A stretch of 64,000 bases of DNA from Paraburkholderia phytofirmans PsJN (GCF_000020125.1 NC_010681.1:1736001-1800000), one strand, 5' to 3'. Counted from the stretch's first letter, positions 35,171-45,996 are shown. The notes: generated from the letters alone by a model not told the origin. Translations and numbers: made by a program.

Positions 35171-38100
35171 TCAAGTAGCCGCCGCCCCAGCACGCCGCCC
35201 CTTCCTCGCCTCCCACCTGACCCGAATCCGATCCATATAAAGATACACAACCGGCGTCGTATAAAGCGTGAGCATCTGACTCACAATCAGCCCGCCCACA
35301 ATCGCAATCCCCAGCGGCGCCCGAAGCTCCGCCCCTTCACCCCGCCCGAACGCCAACGGCAAAGCCCCCAGCAACGCGGCAAAAGTCGTCATCATGATCG
35401 GCCGGAACCGCAGCAAGCAAGCCTGGTGAATTGCATCGCGCGACGACAATCCCTGCCGTGACGCTTCAATAGCAAAGTCCACCATCATGATCGCGTTCTT
35501 CTTCACAATGCCGATCAGCAAAATCACCCCAATCAGCGCGATGATGCTGAACTCCGTCTTGAACAGCAGCAATGCCAGCAACGCGCCGACACCCGCCGAA
35601 GGCAGCGTCGACAGAATCGTCAGCGGATGGATATAGCTCTCATACAGCATTCCCAGCACGATATACACGGCGGCCAGCGCGGCCAGAATCAGAATCGGCT
35701 GATCGGACATCGACTGCTGGAAGGCCTGCGCCGTCCCCTGGAAACTGCCGTGAATCGTCCCCGGCATGCCGATCTGCGCCATCGTGTCGTAGATCGCCTG
35801 GGTCGCCGTCGATAACGAAACACCCGGCGGCAAATTGAACGAAATCGTCGAGGCCACGAACTGGCTCTGGTGATTCACGGAGAGCGGCGTGCTGCCCGGC
35901 CCGAAGCTCGCGATCGCCGACAGCGGCACCATGGTTTCCTTCGCGGTCGACACCGCCGCACCCGACGAAGCGCTCGACTTGCCGCTCGCCGCAATCGAAT
36001 TGATCGCCTGATTGCGCGCGGAGTCGGCGGCAATGCTCGCCGCGCTCGAAGCAGTCGTGCCCGCGGTGCCACCGGTCGTCGCGCTGGTTGAAGTGGCGGT
36101 TGCAGTGGCCGCCGCAGCCTTCGTCACCGTGCCCGCCGGCGCATTGGTGGTCTGCGCGCCGCTCGCGCTGCCACCCGACGTGCTGATGTAAATCTGCTTC
36201 AGCATGTCGGGGCTCTGCCAGTACTTCGGCGCGACTTCCATCACGACGTGATACTGATTCAGCGGGTTATAGATCGTCGACACCTGGCGCTGGCCGAACG
36301 CGTCGTACAAGGTGTTGTCGATCTGCGCCGGCTTGATGCCGAGGCGCGCGGCGGTGGCCCGGTCGATCGTCACCATCGCTTCGAGACCGCCTTGCTGCTG
36401 GTCGGAATTCACGTCCGCGAGTTCTGGCCGTGCCTGCAGCGCCTCGGTGAGCTTCGGTCCCCACAGGTACAGGTCGGGCGTCGAATCGGCCAGCAGCGTG
36501 AACTGGTACTGCGCGTTCGACTGCCGTCCGCCGACGCGAATGTCCTGCACCGCCTGCAGGAAAGTCCGCGCGCCGGCTACGTCGCCGAGCGGCGCGCGCA
36601 GTTGCTGGATCACCTGATCGGCGGAGGCCTTGCGCTCGGACTTCGATTTCAGCGTCACGAACATGAAGCCGGAATTGGTCTGCCGCCCGCCTGTGAAACC
36701 GGCCACGCTTTCCACCGCCGGATTCTTGCCGACGATCTCCATCATCTGCGCGAACTTGCCTTTCATGGACTGGAACGAGGTGGCCTGGTCGGCCTGAATG
36801 CCGCCCACCAGCCGCCCCGTATCCTGCTGCGGAAAGAAACCCTTCGGCACGATGATGTACAGCCACACGTTCAGGCCGATGGTCAGCAGCAGGATCGTCA
36901 CGATCAGGCGCGGATGCAGCAGCGCCCAACCGAGCGTGCGTTCATAACCGCGCTGCATCGACGCGAAGCCGCGTTCCAGCCAGCGGCCGAAACGTCCTTC
37001 TTCCTTCTGTTCGTGCGGCTCGCGCAGGAGGCGCGAGCACATCATCGGCGTGAGCGTGAGCGAGACGATCAGCGACACGCCGATCGCGAGCGAGAGCGTC
37101 AGCGCGAATTCACGGAACAGGCGCCCGACGATGCCGCCCATCAGCAGAATCGGCAGGAATACGGCGACCAGCGAGATGCTGATCGACAGCACGGTGAAGC
37201 CAACTTCGCGCGCGCCGAGGAAGGCCGCCTTCATGCGCGGCACGCCGTTCTCGATATGTCTTGAGATGTTCTCCAGCACCACGATCGCGTCGTCGACCAC
37301 GAAGCCGGTCGCGATGGTCAGCGCCATCAGCGAGAGGTTGTCGATCGAAAAACCGAGCAGATACATCGCGCCGAACGTGCCGATGATCGAGATCGGCACG
37401 GCCACGCTCGGAATCAGCGTGGCGCGCCAGTTGCGCAGGAACAGGAACACCACCATCACCACCAGCGCCACCGCGACCACCAGCGTGCGCTCGGTATCTT
37501 TCAGCGAGGCGCGGATGGTGGTGGAGCGGTCGGCGGCCGGCGCGATGTCGACGTCGGCGGGCAGCGACGCGTGCAGTTGCGGCAGCATCGCCGTCACGCG
37601 GTCGATGGTGTCGATAATGTTCGCGCCCGGCTGGCGGTACAGAATCACCAGCACTGAACGCTTGCCATTGAAGAGGCCGAGGTTGCGCAGATCTTCGACC
37701 GAATCGACCACCTCGGCCACGTCGGAGAGCTTCACCGCCGAGCCGTTGCGATAGGCGATGACCAGATCCTTATATTGCGACGCCTTGCTGGCCTGGTCGT
37801 TGGTATAGATCTGCACGCGGTTCGGACCGAATTCGATCGAGCCTTTCGGGCTGTTCGCGTTGGCGGCGGCAAGCGCCGCGCGCACGTCTTCGAGACCGAT
37901 GCCGTAGTGCGAGAGCGCATTCGGTTCCAGTTCGACACGTACGGCCGGGTTGGCCGAACCGCTCACATCCACTTCGCCGACACCGTCCACCTGCGACAGC
38001 GACTGTTGCAGCACGGTGGCCGCGGAGTCGTACAACTGTCCGGCCGTGAGCGTTTTCGAGGTGAGCGCCAGAATCAGGATCGGGGCGTCGGCCGGATTGA

Positions 38101-38494
38101 CCTTGTGGTACGTCGGATTACTGCGCAAGCTCGCCGGCAGATCGGCGCGCGCCGCGTTGATGGCAGCCTGCACGTCGCGCGCGGCGCCGTCGATGTCGCG
38201 GTTCAGGCCGAACTGCATGGTGATGCGCGTCGAGCCGACCGAACTCTGCGAGGTCATTTCGGTGACGTCGGCAATCGACCCGAGATGCCGTTCGAGCGGA
38301 CTGGCGACGCTGGTCGCTACGGTATTCGGACTCGCGCCCGGCAAACTGGCCTGCACCGAAATGGTCGGGAAATCGACCTGCGGCAGCGGCGCCACCGGCA
38401 ATTTCGTGAACGCGAAAATACCGGCCAGCGCGATGCCGATCGCCAGCAGCGTGGTGGCGACCGGGCGGGAGATAAACGGACGCGACAGATTCAT
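35171..38494 (-). CDS. mdtC: RND multidrug efflux pump subunit, MdtC-like
   Basis: A 1107-residue RND inner-membrane transporter. The N-terminus [40 protein letters not shown], the TM4 proton-relay region [17 protein letters not shown], and [33 protein letters not shown] are MdtC/MdtB hallmarks. It is about 70 residues longer than typical because of an Ala/Thr/Ser-rich low-complexity insertion around residues 770-850 in the second periplasmic domain. It forms a heteromultimer with the upstream MdtB-like protein, energised by proton flow. Starts 3 bp after the mdtB-like stop. The IS256 element follows its 3' end. Confidence 0.93.
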   Translation of the reverse strand: MNLSRPFISRPVATTLLAIGIALAGIFAFTKLPVAPLPQVDFPTISVQASLPGASPNTVATSVASPLERHLGSIADVTEMTSQSSVGSTRITMQFGLNRDIDGAARDVQAAINAARADLPASLRSNPTYHKVNPADAPILILALTSKTLTAGQLYDSAATVLQQSLSQVDGVGEVDVSGSANPAVRVELEPNALSHYGIGLEDVRAALAAANANSPKGSIEFGPNRVQIYTNDQASKASQYKDLVIAYRNGSAVKLSDVAEVVDSVEDLRNLGLFNGKRSVLVILYRQPGANIIDTIDRVTAMLPQLHASLPADVDIAPAADRSTTIRASLKDTERTLVVAVALVVMVVFLFLRNWRATLIPSVAVPISIIGTFGAMYLLGFSIDNLSLMALTIATGFVVDDAIVVLENISRHIENGVPRMKAAFLGAREVGFTVLSISISLVAVFLPILLMGGIVGRLFREFALTLSLAIGVSLIVSLTLTPMMCSRLLREPHEQKEEGRFGRWLERGFASMQRGYERTLGWALLHPRLIVTILLLTIGLNVWLYIIVPKGFFPQQDTGRLVGGIQADQATSFQSMKGKFAQMMEIVGKNPAVESVAGFTGGRQTNSGFMFVTLKSKSERKASADQVIQQLRAPLGDVAGARTFLQAVQDIRVGGRQSNAQYQFTLLADSTPDLYLWGPKLTEALQARPELADVNSDQQQGGLEAMVTIDRATAARLGIKPAQIDNTLYDAFGQRQVSTIYNPLNQYHVVMEVAPKYWQSPDMLKQIYISTSGGSASGAQTTNAPAGTVTKAAAATATATSTSATTGGTAGTTASSAASIAADSARNQAINSIAASGKSSASSGAAVSTAKETMVPLSAIASFGPGSTPLSVNHQSQFVASTISFNLPPGVSLSTATQAIYDTMAQIGMPGTIHGSFQGTAQAFQQSMSDQPILILAALAAVYIVLGMLYESYIHPLTILSTLPSAGVGALLALLLFKTEFSIIALIGVILLIGIVKKNAIMMVDFAIEASRQGLSSRDAIHQACLLRFRPIMMTTFAALLGALPLAFGRGEGAELRAPLGIAIVGGLIVSQMLTLYTTPVVYLYMDRIRVRWEARKGRRAGAAAT

Positions 38495-38497
38495 CGC

Positions 38498-41400
38498 TCA
38501 GTTCCCGGCATCGGTGACGGGCGGCGTGGCGCCTTTGGACGGCCCACCGCGATTGAAGCGCTCACGCGCGCGGCGGCCGAGCGAGTCGAACGCGAGGTAG
38601 ATCACCGGCGTGGTGAAGAGCGTCAGTAACTGGCTGACGATCAACCCGCCCGCAATCGCGATGCCGAGCGGACGGCGCAATTCGGAGCCGGCGCCCGTGC
38701 CGAGCATCAGCGGCAGTGCGCCGAGCAGGGCGGCGAGCGTGGTCATCAGAATGGGCCGGAAGCGTAACAGACACGCCTGGTAGATCGCTTCGCGCGGCGG
38801 CTTGCCTTCCTCGCGTTCGGCGTAGAGCGCGAAGTCGATCATCATGATCGCGTTCTTCTTCACGATACCGATCAGCAGCACGATCCCGATGATGCCGATG
38901 ATGTCGAGATCATGCCCAGTGATCAGCAGCGCCAGCAACGCGCCGACACCGGCCGAGGGCAGCGTCGAGAGAATCGTGATCGGATGGATGAAGCTCTCGT
39001 ACAGCACGCCCAGCACGATATACATCGTGACGATCGCCGCGAGAATCAGGAACAGCTCGTTCGACAGCGACGCCTGGAACGCCAGCGCCGCACCCTGGTA
39101 GCGCGTCTGGAACGACGCGGGCAAGCCGATATCCTTCTCCGCCTGATCGATCGCCTTGACCGCCGCGCCGAGCGACGAACCCGGCGCGAGGTTGAACGAC
39201 ACCGTGGTGGCGGGGAACTGGCTCAGGTGCGTGACCAGCAGCGGCGCGGGCTTCTCGATGAACTTCGCAATCGACGACAGCGGCACCTGTCCGCCCGTGG
39301 AGGTGGAAGAGGGCAAATAGATGGACTTCAGCGATTCGGTGTAGTGCTGCATCTCCGGCTGCGCTTCCAGAATCACGCGGTACTGGTTCGACTGCGTGAA
39401 GATGGTGGAGATGATGCGTTGACCGAACGCGTCGTACAGCGCGCTATCCACAGTGGCCGGCGTGATGCCGTAACGCGACGCGGTGGCGCGGTCGATTTCG
39501 ATGTAGACCGACTGGCCGTTGTCCTGCAGGTCGGTGGCCACGTCGGCGAGCTCGGGCGACTGCTTCAGACGTTCGACCAGCTTGGGCACCCACGTCGTGA
39601 ATTCGCTGATATTCGGATCGGTCAGCATGAACTGGTACTGCGTCGGGCTCACCGTCGAGTCGATTGTCAGATCCTGCACCGGCTGCATGTACAGCGATGC
39701 GCCGGGAATATGCGCCACGTCACGCTGCAACTGACGGATCACTTCGCTCGCAGTGTTGCTGCGGTCGTCGCGCGGCTTCAGGTTGATCAGCATGCGACCG
39801 CTGTTCAGCGTGATATTGCTGCCGTCCACGCCGATGAACGAGGTCAGGCTCTCCACGTCGGGATTTTTCAGGATCTGCGCGGCGAGTTCCTGCTGGCGCT
39901 CGGCCATCGACGCATACGAAACCGACTGCGGCGCCTGCGTGATCGCCTGGATCACGCCGGTGTCCTGCACCGGGAAGAAGCCCTTTGGAATGAACACATA
40001 AAGCACGCCGGTCAGCACCAGCGTCAGCACTGCGACAACCAGTGTGGAGCGTTGCCGGTTCAGCACCCACGTGAGCGCGACCGCGTAACGCGCGATCACC
40101 CAGTCGATCGCGCGGTGCGCCTTGGCTTCGAAACGGTGGCTCTCGTGCGGCGGCGTGTGGCGCAGTAGTTTGGCGCACATCATCGGCACGAGCGTGAGCG
40201 ACACGACCGCCGAGATCACGATCGTCACGGCGAGCGTAATGGCGAATTCGTGAAACAGCCGGCCAACCACGTCGCCCATGAAGAGCAGCGGAATCAGCAC
40301 GGCGATCAGCGAGACCGTCAGCGAAATGATCGTGAAGCCGATCTGTTTCGAGCCCTTCAACGCGGCTTCGAGCGGCGCTTCACCTTCCTCCACGTAACGC
40401 GCGATGTTCTCGATCATCACGATCGCGTCGTCCACCACGAAGCCGGTCGCGATGGTCAGCGCCATCAACGACAGGTTGTCGAGCGAGAAGCCGCACAGGT
40501 ACATCACGGCGAGCGTGCCGATCAGCGAGAGCGGCACCGAGAGGCTTGGAATGATGGTCGCGTAGACGTTGGCGAGGAACAGATACATGACCAGCACGAC
40601 CAGTACGACCGACATCGCCAGTTCGAACTGCACGTCGCGCACGGAGGCGCGGATCGTGGTGGTGCGGTCGGTGACGACTTCGACGTCGAGCGCGGCGGGC
40701 AGCGCCTGCTGCAACTGCGGCAGCAGCTTCTTGATGCTGTCCACCACCTGGATCACGTTCGCACCCGGCTGGCGCTGCACGTTCAGGATGATCGCGGGCG
40801 TGCCGTCGACCCACGCGCCGAGCTTGGTGTTTTCCGCGCCCTGCACGATAGTGGCGACGTCGGTCAGCATCACCGCGCGGCCGTTCTTGTACGCGACCAC
40901 GGCGCTCTTGTAGGCGTCGGCGTCGGTCAACTGGTCGTTCGCGTTGATCGTGTAGTTGCGCGTGGGGCCGTCGAAGTTACCCTTCGGCGTGTTGACGTTC
41001 AGGTTGGAGATGGTGGTGCGCAAGTCGTCCAGATTCAGACCGTACGCGGCGAGCGCGCGCGGGTTCGCCTGAATCCGCACGGCTGGACGCTGACCGCCCG
41101 ACAGGCCCACCAGACCCACGCCTGCCACCTGCGAAATCTTCTGCGCGAGACGCGTGTCGGCCATGTCCTGCACCTGCGTGAGCGGCAGCGTCTTCGAGGT
41201 GATCGCGAGCGTGATGATCGGCGCGTCGGCCGGATTGACCTTCGCGTAGATCGGCGGCGCGGGCAGGTCGGACGGCAGCAGATTGCCGGCCGCGTTGATG
41301 GCGGCCTGGACTTCCTGCTCGGCGATATCGAGCGGCAGATCGAGACTGAACTGAAGCGTGATGATCGACGAGCCGGCCGAGCTTTGCGACGACATCTGAT

Positions 41401-41632
41401 TCAACGACGGCATCTGCCCGAACTGACGCTCGAGCGGCGCGGTGACCGACGAGGTCATCACGTCCGGGCTCGCACCCGGATAGAAGGTCTGCACCTGGAT
41501 CGTCGGGTAGTCGACCTCGGGCAGCGCCGAGAGCGGCAGGAAGCGCAGCGCGACGAGACCGACCAGCATGATCGCCGCCATCAGCAGCGCGGTGCCGACG
41601 GGACGCAGAATAAAGGCGCGAGATGGATTCAT
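38498..41632 (-). CDS. mdtB: RND multidrug efflux pump subunit, MdtB-like
   Basis: A 1044-residue RND transporter of typical length: [21 protein letters not shown] at the start, two large periplasmic domains, the TM4 pair [17 protein letters not shown] (proton-relay acidic residues), and a C-terminal half with [23 protein letters not shown]. MdtB and MdtC together form the pump in enterobacteria; here the order mdtA-mdtB-mdtC is kept. It is 18 bp after the MdtA-like gene. Substrates such as bile salts, novobiocin or plant phenolics are suggested by relatives, not by the sequence. Confidence 0.94.
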   Translation of the reverse strand: MNPSRAFILRPVGTALLMAAIMLVGLVALRFLPLSALPEVDYPTIQVQTFYPGASPDVMTSSVTAPLERQFGQMPSLNQMSSQSSAGSSIITLQFSLDLPLDIAEQEVQAAINAAGNLLPSDLPAPPIYAKVNPADAPIITLAITSKTLPLTQVQDMADTRLAQKISQVAGVGLVGLSGGQRPAVRIQANPRALAAYGLNLDDLRTTISNLNVNTPKGNFDGPTRNYTINANDQLTDADAYKSAVVAYKNGRAVMLTDVATIVQGAENTKLGAWVDGTPAIILNVQRQPGANVIQVVDSIKKLLPQLQQALPAALDVEVVTDRTTTIRASVRDVQFELAMSVVLVVLVMYLFLANVYATIIPSLSVPLSLIGTLAVMYLCGFSLDNLSLMALTIATGFVVDDAIVMIENIARYVEEGEAPLEAALKGSKQIGFTIISLTVSLIAVLIPLLFMGDVVGRLFHEFAITLAVTIVISAVVSLTLVPMMCAKLLRHTPPHESHRFEAKAHRAIDWVIARYAVALTWVLNRQRSTLVVAVLTLVLTGVLYVFIPKGFFPVQDTGVIQAITQAPQSVSYASMAERQQELAAQILKNPDVESLTSFIGVDGSNITLNSGRMLINLKPRDDRSNTASEVIRQLQRDVAHIPGASLYMQPVQDLTIDSTVSPTQYQFMLTDPNISEFTTWVPKLVERLKQSPELADVATDLQDNGQSVYIEIDRATASRYGITPATVDSALYDAFGQRIISTIFTQSNQYRVILEAQPEMQHYTESLKSIYLPSSTSTGGQVPLSSIAKFIEKPAPLLVTHLSQFPATTVSFNLAPGSSLGAAVKAIDQAEKDIGLPASFQTRYQGAALAFQASLSNELFLILAAIVTMYIVLGVLYESFIHPITILSTLPSAGVGALLALLITGHDLDIIGIIGIVLLIGIVKKNAIMMIDFALYAEREEGKPPREAIYQACLLRFRPILMTTLAALLGALPLMLGTGAGSELRRPLGIAIAGGLIVSQLLTLFTTPVIYLAFDSLGRRARERFNRGGPSKGATPPVTDAGN

Positions 41633-41650
41633 GCGGTAAGTGCCGTGCCT

Positions 41651-43060
41651 TTATTGCGAGGCTTGCGCCGCGTGTTTGCCATGATGCGCGTGGGCGCCAG
41701 ATGCGCCCGATGAAGCGGCCGCGCCGCTTGCCCCACGGGCACCCGATGCGCCGCGCGGCTTGTCGGCCGGAATCGTGATTTTCGCGCCTTCCTTCAGGCG
41801 GTCCGAACCGTCGATCACGACGCGCTCGCCCACCGCCAGGCCGGACTTGATGCTGGTGCGTTCGCCATCCACGGGGCCGATCTTGACCGGTCGCACGGTC
41901 ACCGTGTTATCCGCCTTCACGACGTACACGAACTGTCCCATCGAGCCGTTCAGCACGGCCGGCGTCGGCACGATCACGGCGTCCTTGATCGTATCGACCA
42001 GCAGGCGCGTATTCACGAACTGATTGGGGAACAGCAGGTTCTTGCTGTTCTGGAAGATCGCGCGCAGCTTGACCGTGCCGGTGGTGGTGTCGATCTGGTT
42101 GTCCAGCGTTTCGAGCATGCCGCCTTCGAGCGACGTGGTATTGCTGCGGTCATACGCCGTGACCGAGAGCTTCGCGCCCGACTGGGTCTGCTGGATGATC
42201 TGTTGCAGGTTGTCCTCAGAGGTCGTGAAGATCACGCTAATCGGCTGCAATTGCGTAATCACCACGATGCCGTTAGTGAGGCTCGGCGTCACGTAGTTGC
42301 CCGGGTCGACCTGGCGCAAACCGACGCGCCCCGACACTGGGGCCGTAATGCGCGCGTAGACGAGGTCGAGCTTGTAGGTGTCGACGTTGGCCTTGTCGGA
42401 CTTCACCGTGCCTTCGTATTGACGCACCAGCGAGGCCTGCGTATCCACCTGCTGGCTGGCGATGGAGTCTTGCGAGAGCAGCGTCTGGTAGCGCTTCAGG
42501 TCGAGGCGGGCGGTTTGCAGCAGGGCCTCGTCGCGGGCGAGCGTGCCTTGCGCGTTGTCGAGCGAGATCTGATACGGGCGCGGGTCGATCTGGGCCAGCA
42601 CGTCGCCCTTCTTGACCATCTGGCCTTCCTTGAAATACACCTCCTGCAACACGCCGCTCAACTGCGGCAGCACGGTGACGTTGGCCAGCGGCGTGACCGT
42701 GCCGAGGGCGGTTAGCACCACCGGCATCTCGCCCTGCGTCGCGGCAGCCACGTGAACCGGCTGCGGCATATTGCCCATCGCGCCACCTCGGCCAGCGCGC
42801 CCGGCGCGGGCGCCGCTCGCATCGCTGGCGCCGGCCGCGCCGCTCGCGCCGCCGCCGGGACCGCCCCATGGATGCCAGCGCCACAGCACCACGCCGAGGA
42901 TGACCAGTGCGGCGATGATCAACGCGATATTACGGCCGCGGTGCCGCTTCACCATGCCTGGCGGCGGAGTCGATGTGCCGGCGGGGCCGCCGTGCGAGGA
43001 CGGTTGGGAAGCCGGAGGAACAGGGCGTGTGGTTTCCGAATGCTTTTGTTGTTCGTCCAT
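41651..43060 (-). CDS. mdtA: RND periplasmic adaptor protein, MdtA-like
   Basis: A 469-residue membrane-fusion protein. It has a short cytosolic N-terminus rich in Pro/Ser, one transmembrane segment (NIALIIAALVILGVVLWRW), a Gly/Ala-rich linker, then the lipoyl/hairpin domain (VHVAAATQGEMPVVLTALGT; VYFKEGQMVKKGDVLAQID) and beta-barrel and MP domains, ending in an Ala/Ser/Gly-rich tail. The start at 43060 (DEQQKHSETTRPVP) lacks a strong ribosome-binding site, and the longer frame upstream is not conserved. It couples MdtBC to an outer-membrane channel, which is not encoded nearby. Confidence 0.92.
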   Translation of the reverse strand: MDEQQKHSETTRPVPPASQPSSHGGPAGTSTPPPGMVKRHRGRNIALIIAALVILGVVLWRWHPWGGPGGGASGAAGASDASGARAGRAGRGGAMGNMPQPVHVAAATQGEMPVVLTALGTVTPLANVTVLPQLSGVLQEVYFKEGQMVKKGDVLAQIDPRPYQISLDNAQGTLARDEALLQTARLDLKRYQTLLSQDSIASQQVDTQASLVRQYEGTVKSDKANVDTYKLDLVYARITAPVSGRVGLRQVDPGNYVTPSLTNGIVVITQLQPISVIFTTSEDNLQQIIQQTQSGAKLSVTAYDRSNTTSLEGGMLETLDNQIDTTTGTVKLRAIFQNSKNLLFPNQFVNTRLLVDTIKDAVIVPTPAVLNGSMGQFVYVVKADNTVTVRPVKIGPVDGERTSIKSGLAVGERVVIDGSDRLKEGAKITIPADKPRGASGARGASGAAASSGASGAHAHHGKHAAQASQ

Positions 43061-43427
43061 CGGTTCGGTCAGGTGACTGGCTTGGATGTGAGCCGCTCGC
43101 GCGTTCGTGCCGTTCTTTGACAGTTCGGCGGACCGGCACGCGAATGGCATGACAGGCAGTTTCGACAGCGGGTGCACCGCGCATGTTCAGCGCGATCCTA
43201 CCGGAGGCGCGGGACAGAGATGTTAACGCAATGCGGCATCGAAACAGGCGGCCGGAACGTTATCGAAGGAGAAAACGGCAAGCCGGGCGCGCGCGTCCCG
43301 CGACAGGAAGGCATGATCCTACGTCGCGGGCTCTGTAACAGTCCACCCGCGTATTTTTCTTTTGATTACGAAGGTTACAGGATTGCTTGCAAACCCTTCG
43401 CCGCACGTCGGCGAACTTGCGTTCGCT
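43061..43427. other. promoter region of the RND operon, no gene
   Basis: 367 bp between the IclR-family gene and the MdtA-like start, both on the minus strand. An AT-rich patch near 43345-43385 is the best promoter candidate. Nothing else recognised; the coding-looking frames are shadows. Confidence 0.5.
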
Positions 43428-44264
43428 TCAGGTATCGAGGCGGCGCCCCGGCGTGCCGCCGATCTCCAGCACGATTCTGGCGACGCACTCGAGCAGCGCC
43501 GGCGCCGCGCGCGAGATCAGCCAGTCGCGCGGGCACTGGTCGGCTGAGCCGCCGCAATTGACCGCGTAGCGTTCGCCCGACGGTCCCGTGAAACCGAGTG
43601 CGATTGCGTTGAGTCCGTCGTACCATTCGCCCGTGGCGATCGCGAAGCCGCGCTCGATGGTTTCCTGTAATGCGTTGTCGAGCCGGCTGCCGACATGGCC
43701 CCAGTCGTCGCCTTCAGCCGCCTGCAAGCCGATCAGCAATTTTTCCCGCTCCGGCTCTTCGAGCGCGGCAAGATAGGCGCGGCCGATGGCGGTGCGGCTC
43801 AGATTCATACGCGAGCCGATCTCGAGACGGGACACCAGCACCGCCGAACGCGGGCGGATCGCGTCGATCACCACCATGTCGAGGCGGTCGCGCACGGCGA
43901 GATGGACGGACAACGCCGTGCGTTCGGCCAGTTCGATCAGGAATGGCCGCGCGCGAGCACGGATGTCGAAGTTGCGCAGGAAGCCGTTGCTCAGCTCCAG
44001 CACCGACGAGGTCAGCACGAACCGCTCGCTGTCGGGCAGGCGAAACAGGAAACCCGCGCTGACCAGCGTGGCAGTGATTCGCGAGACGGTGGGTTTGGGA
44101 ATGCCGGTCAGCTCGGTCAGTTCGCGGTTGCTGAGCGGCGCGTCGGCGGCGGCGACCGAGCGCAGTACGGTCAGGCCGCGCGCGAGGGCGGTCACTTCGT
44201 CGCCGGAGCCGTCTTTGTCTCTTGCCGGGTCTGCCGCGGTTCGGGAGGGCATGGATCGGTTCAT
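43428..44264 (-). CDS. IclR-family transcriptional regulator
   Basis: A 278-residue IclR regulator: N-terminal winged HTH (ALARGLTVLRSVAAADAPLSNRELTELTG then PKPTVSRITATL) and C-terminal ligand-binding domain with SVHLAVRDRLDMVVIDAIRP, SRTAIGRAYLAALEE and ERGFAIATGEWYDGLNAIA. It lies directly upstream of the mdtABC-like operon on the same strand, separated by 367 bp. IclR-type regulators such as TtgV repress RND pumps in pseudomonads, so it could control this one; context inference only. Effector unknown. Confidence 0.88.
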   Translation of the reverse strand: MNRSMPSRTAADPARDKDGSGDEVTALARGLTVLRSVAAADAPLSNRELTELTGIPKPTVSRITATLVSAGFLFRLPDSERFVLTSSVLELSNGFLRNFDIRARARPFLIELAERTALSVHLAVRDRLDMVVIDAIRPRSAVLVSRLEIGSRMNLSRTAIGRAYLAALEEPEREKLLIGLQAAEGDDWGHVGSRLDNALQETIERGFAIATGEWYDGLNAIALGFTGPSGERYAVNCGGSADQCPRDWLISRAAPALLECVARIVLEIGGTPGRRLDT

Positions 44265-44464
44265 ATGTTTTTTGGAACTTTATTTCAATTTCTTTCTTCG
44301 CGGCCCCGCCGACGACCGTCTCTCAAGCGCCGGTCGCGGTCCCAAAATGGGGCATCAAAAGTGATTTTTCATCAGAAGATTCATTGTATCGGAATATTTT
44401 TCCGCCACGAATGAAGCTTCTTTAGATTTTGCTTGACTTAGTCAGCATAACCATAAAAAATGGA

Positions 44465-44703
44465 ATCTCATTTCGAAAGACGGTTTCAGGTTCCGCATTT
44501 TGAAGTTTCGAACCTGCCGTGGCCCGCACGAATGTCTGTGTCGAGTGTCTTCTCATAGTCCACCGCAACAGTCCATGTCGCGCTTCTTACAAGCGTCGCA
44601 TCGCAGGCCAAACTTTCGAATACCGTCTCTCAGGTTCTAGCACGGCCCTCGGAATGGCTAGAACTTTTTAAGGCGTCACGGCAACGTGACGCCTTTTTTT
44701 TTT
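44465..44703 (+). ncRNA. candidate structured small RNA with strong terminator
   Basis: No plus-strand gene lies upstream of a textbook terminator here, yet the preceding 240 bp form successive hairpins: CAGGTTC/GAACCTG (44487-44493 with 44510-44516) and a perfect 8-bp GTTCTAGC/GCTAGAAC (44634-44641 with 44657-44664) whose 15-nt loop is C-rich (CCCTC). A TTGACT at 44433-44438 may be the -35, with a weak A/T-rich -10 near 44453-44460, placing the start at about 44465; this is uncertain. The loop could pair with GAGGG-like ribosome-binding sites. Alternative: a 5' leader or gene remnant lost to rearrangement. Confidence 0.5.
44671..44703 (+). terminator. strong rho-independent terminator
   Basis: A perfect 10-bp stem AGGCGTCACG/CGTGACGCCT (44671-44680 with 44685-44694) with a GCAA tetraloop followed by nine T. 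The T-tract is on the right only, so it works for plus-strand transcripts, yet no plus-strand gene lies before it; see the candidate small RNA. Confidence 0.92.
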
Positions 44704-44713
44704 GCGCGTATGA

Positions 44714-44727
44714 GCGCACCACAAAGT
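44714..44727. repeat. direct repeat GCGCACCACAAAGT, copy 1
   Basis: 14 bp abutting the left end of the IS3-family element, repeated exactly at 45997-46010 beyond the right end, with further similarity (RTGCT) after it once the element is removed. The overlap with the IS boundary makes it unclear whether it is a host repeat or an end-derived repeat. Confidence 0.5.
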
Positions 44728-44789
44728 GTAGTGGTCCAATGGTCCTGGACATCTCTAAAGGGGATAATTCTCCAACTGAGGTGAGAGAC

Positions 44790-45092
44790 ATGGGCAGACG
44801 GAACCTGACAGACGAGTTCAAGGCTGAGGCAGTGCAACTGGTGGTTGCGCAGGGCTATCCAATCACCAAGGCCTGCGAGGCGTTGGGCGTGGGCGACTCG
44901 GCTTTGCGGCGCTGGGTGGCGCAGTGGCGTGCGCAGCAGGCTGAGCCGCCACGCAGCGACGTGCAGATCCAGCGCGACCAGCGACGCATCCGTGAGCTGG
45001 AAGCGCGCGTGATGGAGCTTGAGCGGGAGCGCGAGATACTAAAAAAGTCTACGGCCTTCTTCGTCAAGGAAATGGATCGCTCCTCGAAGTGA
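44790..45092 (+). CDS. IS3-family transposase OrfA
   Basis: A 100-residue HTH protein: GRRNLTDEFKAEAVQLVVAQ, ITKACEALGVGDSALRRWVAQW, and a leucine-zipper tail RIRELEARVMELEREREILKK that mediates multimerisation. GAGGTGAGAGAC precedes the ATG at 44790; the ATG at 44739 is less likely. A heptameric A6G slippery site near its end permits -1 frameshifting into orfB. The TGA overlaps the GTG of orfB. Confidence 0.93.
   Translation: MGRRNLTDEFKAEAVQLVVAQGYPITKACEALGVGDSALRRWVAQWRAQQAEPPRSDVQIQRDQRRIRELEARVMELEREREILKKSTAFFVKEMDRSSK
45041..45047 (+). other. programmed -1 frameshift slippery site (A6G)
   Basis: A_AAA_AAG in the orfA reading frame (codons AAA AAG). The -1 frame is open from here through to orfB with no stop in between, so slippage makes the OrfAB fusion transposase, as known in IS3-family elements. 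Confidence 0.8.
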
Positions 45093-45925
45093 TCCGTTCG
45101 CTGAAGAAGGCCTGGCCGGTGAGTCTGATGTGCCGTTTGCTGAAGGTGCCGCGAAGCAGCTATTACGCCTTTGCTGCGCGGCCGCCCAAACCGGGCGCAT
45201 CGCCTCCACTGCTGAAGGCCGTGCGTCAGATTCATAGCGAAAGCCGCAGCAGTTACGGCAGTCGCCGGATGGCGCAGGCACTGCAGCAGCAGGGTTATGC
45301 AATCGGACGCTACCGGGCGCGTTCACTGATGCGCGAGGCGCAACTGGCTGTGGCCAGGCGGCGAACGCACCGGTATCGCAAGGCCGAGGGTGAAGCCCTG
45401 ATTGCACCTAACCTGCTTGAGCGGCAATTCGAGCCGGGCGCGATCAACCGGGTATGGGCAGGCGATATCACGTATGTGAGAACGCGTCAGGGGTGGTCCT
45501 ATCTGGCCATCGTGATGGATCTGCACTCGCGCCGCATCGTAGGCTGGGCGTTCGCCTTGCAGGCGGATACGGAACTGGTCATCCAGGCCCTACAGCAGGC
45601 CCGGCAGAAGCGGCGCCCGGCAGCCGGGCTGATGTTCCACTCCGATCAGGGCTGCCAGTACACCAGCGAGCGCTTCGTGGGCGATCTGAAGGCGAACGGG
45701 ATCGTCCAGAGCATGAGCAGAAAGGGGAATTGTTGGGACAACGCGGTGGTCGAGCGCTTCTTCAGAAGCCTGAAGAGTGAATGGATTGGCGAACAGGAAT
45801 ACGGCAACCACGAACTCGCCCGCCGCGATATCGCGGGCTACATCGCAGACTTCTACAACTACCGGCGCATTCATTCGGCGGCAAACAATCTGCCGCCAGT
45901 GCGGTACGAAACTTCGATTTATTGA
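45089..45925 (+). CDS. IS3-family transposase OrfB (DDE integrase core)
   Basis: A 278-residue rve-type integrase. Catalytic triad: Asp in WAGDITYVR, Asp in FHSDQGCQYTS, Glu in NAVVERFFRSLKSE. N-terminal HTH-like region has SYYAFAAR and SSYGSRRMAQAL. The GTG at 45089 overlaps the orfA TGA, but in vivo the functional protein is probably the OrfAB fusion made by -1 frameshifting at the A6G site. No stop or deletion is seen. Confidence 0.94.
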   Translation: MIRSLKKAWPVSLMCRLLKVPRSSYYAFAARPPKPGASPPLLKAVRQIHSESRSSYGSRRMAQALQQQGYAIGRYRARSLMREAQLAVARRRTHRYRKAEGEALIAPNLLERQFEPGAINRVWAGDITYVRTRQGWSYLAIVMDLHSRRIVGWAFALQADTELVIQALQQARQKRRPAAGLMFHSDQGCQYTSERFVGDLKANGIVQSMSRKGNCWDNAVVERFFRSLKSEWIGEQEYGNHELARRDIAGYIADFYNYRRIHSAANNLPPVRYETSIY

Positions 45926-45996
45926 AAAAACCCTTTGTGGGTGTCCAAAGAGGCTTGACCACTACAAAGTGTGCTTCAACGGGCAACGGTCGTTTC

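Larger units (their letters stand above)
44727..45966 (+). mobile_element. complete IS3-family insertion sequence
   Basis: A 1240-bp element bounded by TGTAGTGGTC at the left and its reverse complement GACCACTACA at the right, with a further TGGACA match inside both ends. A 3-bp AAG flanks both sides (44724-44726 and 45967-45969), fitting an IS3-type target duplication; because CAAAGTG is repeated on both sides, the exact boundary could shift by a few bases. It has overlapping orfA and orfB and a -1 frameshift signal, so it appears intact. Confidence 0.87.
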
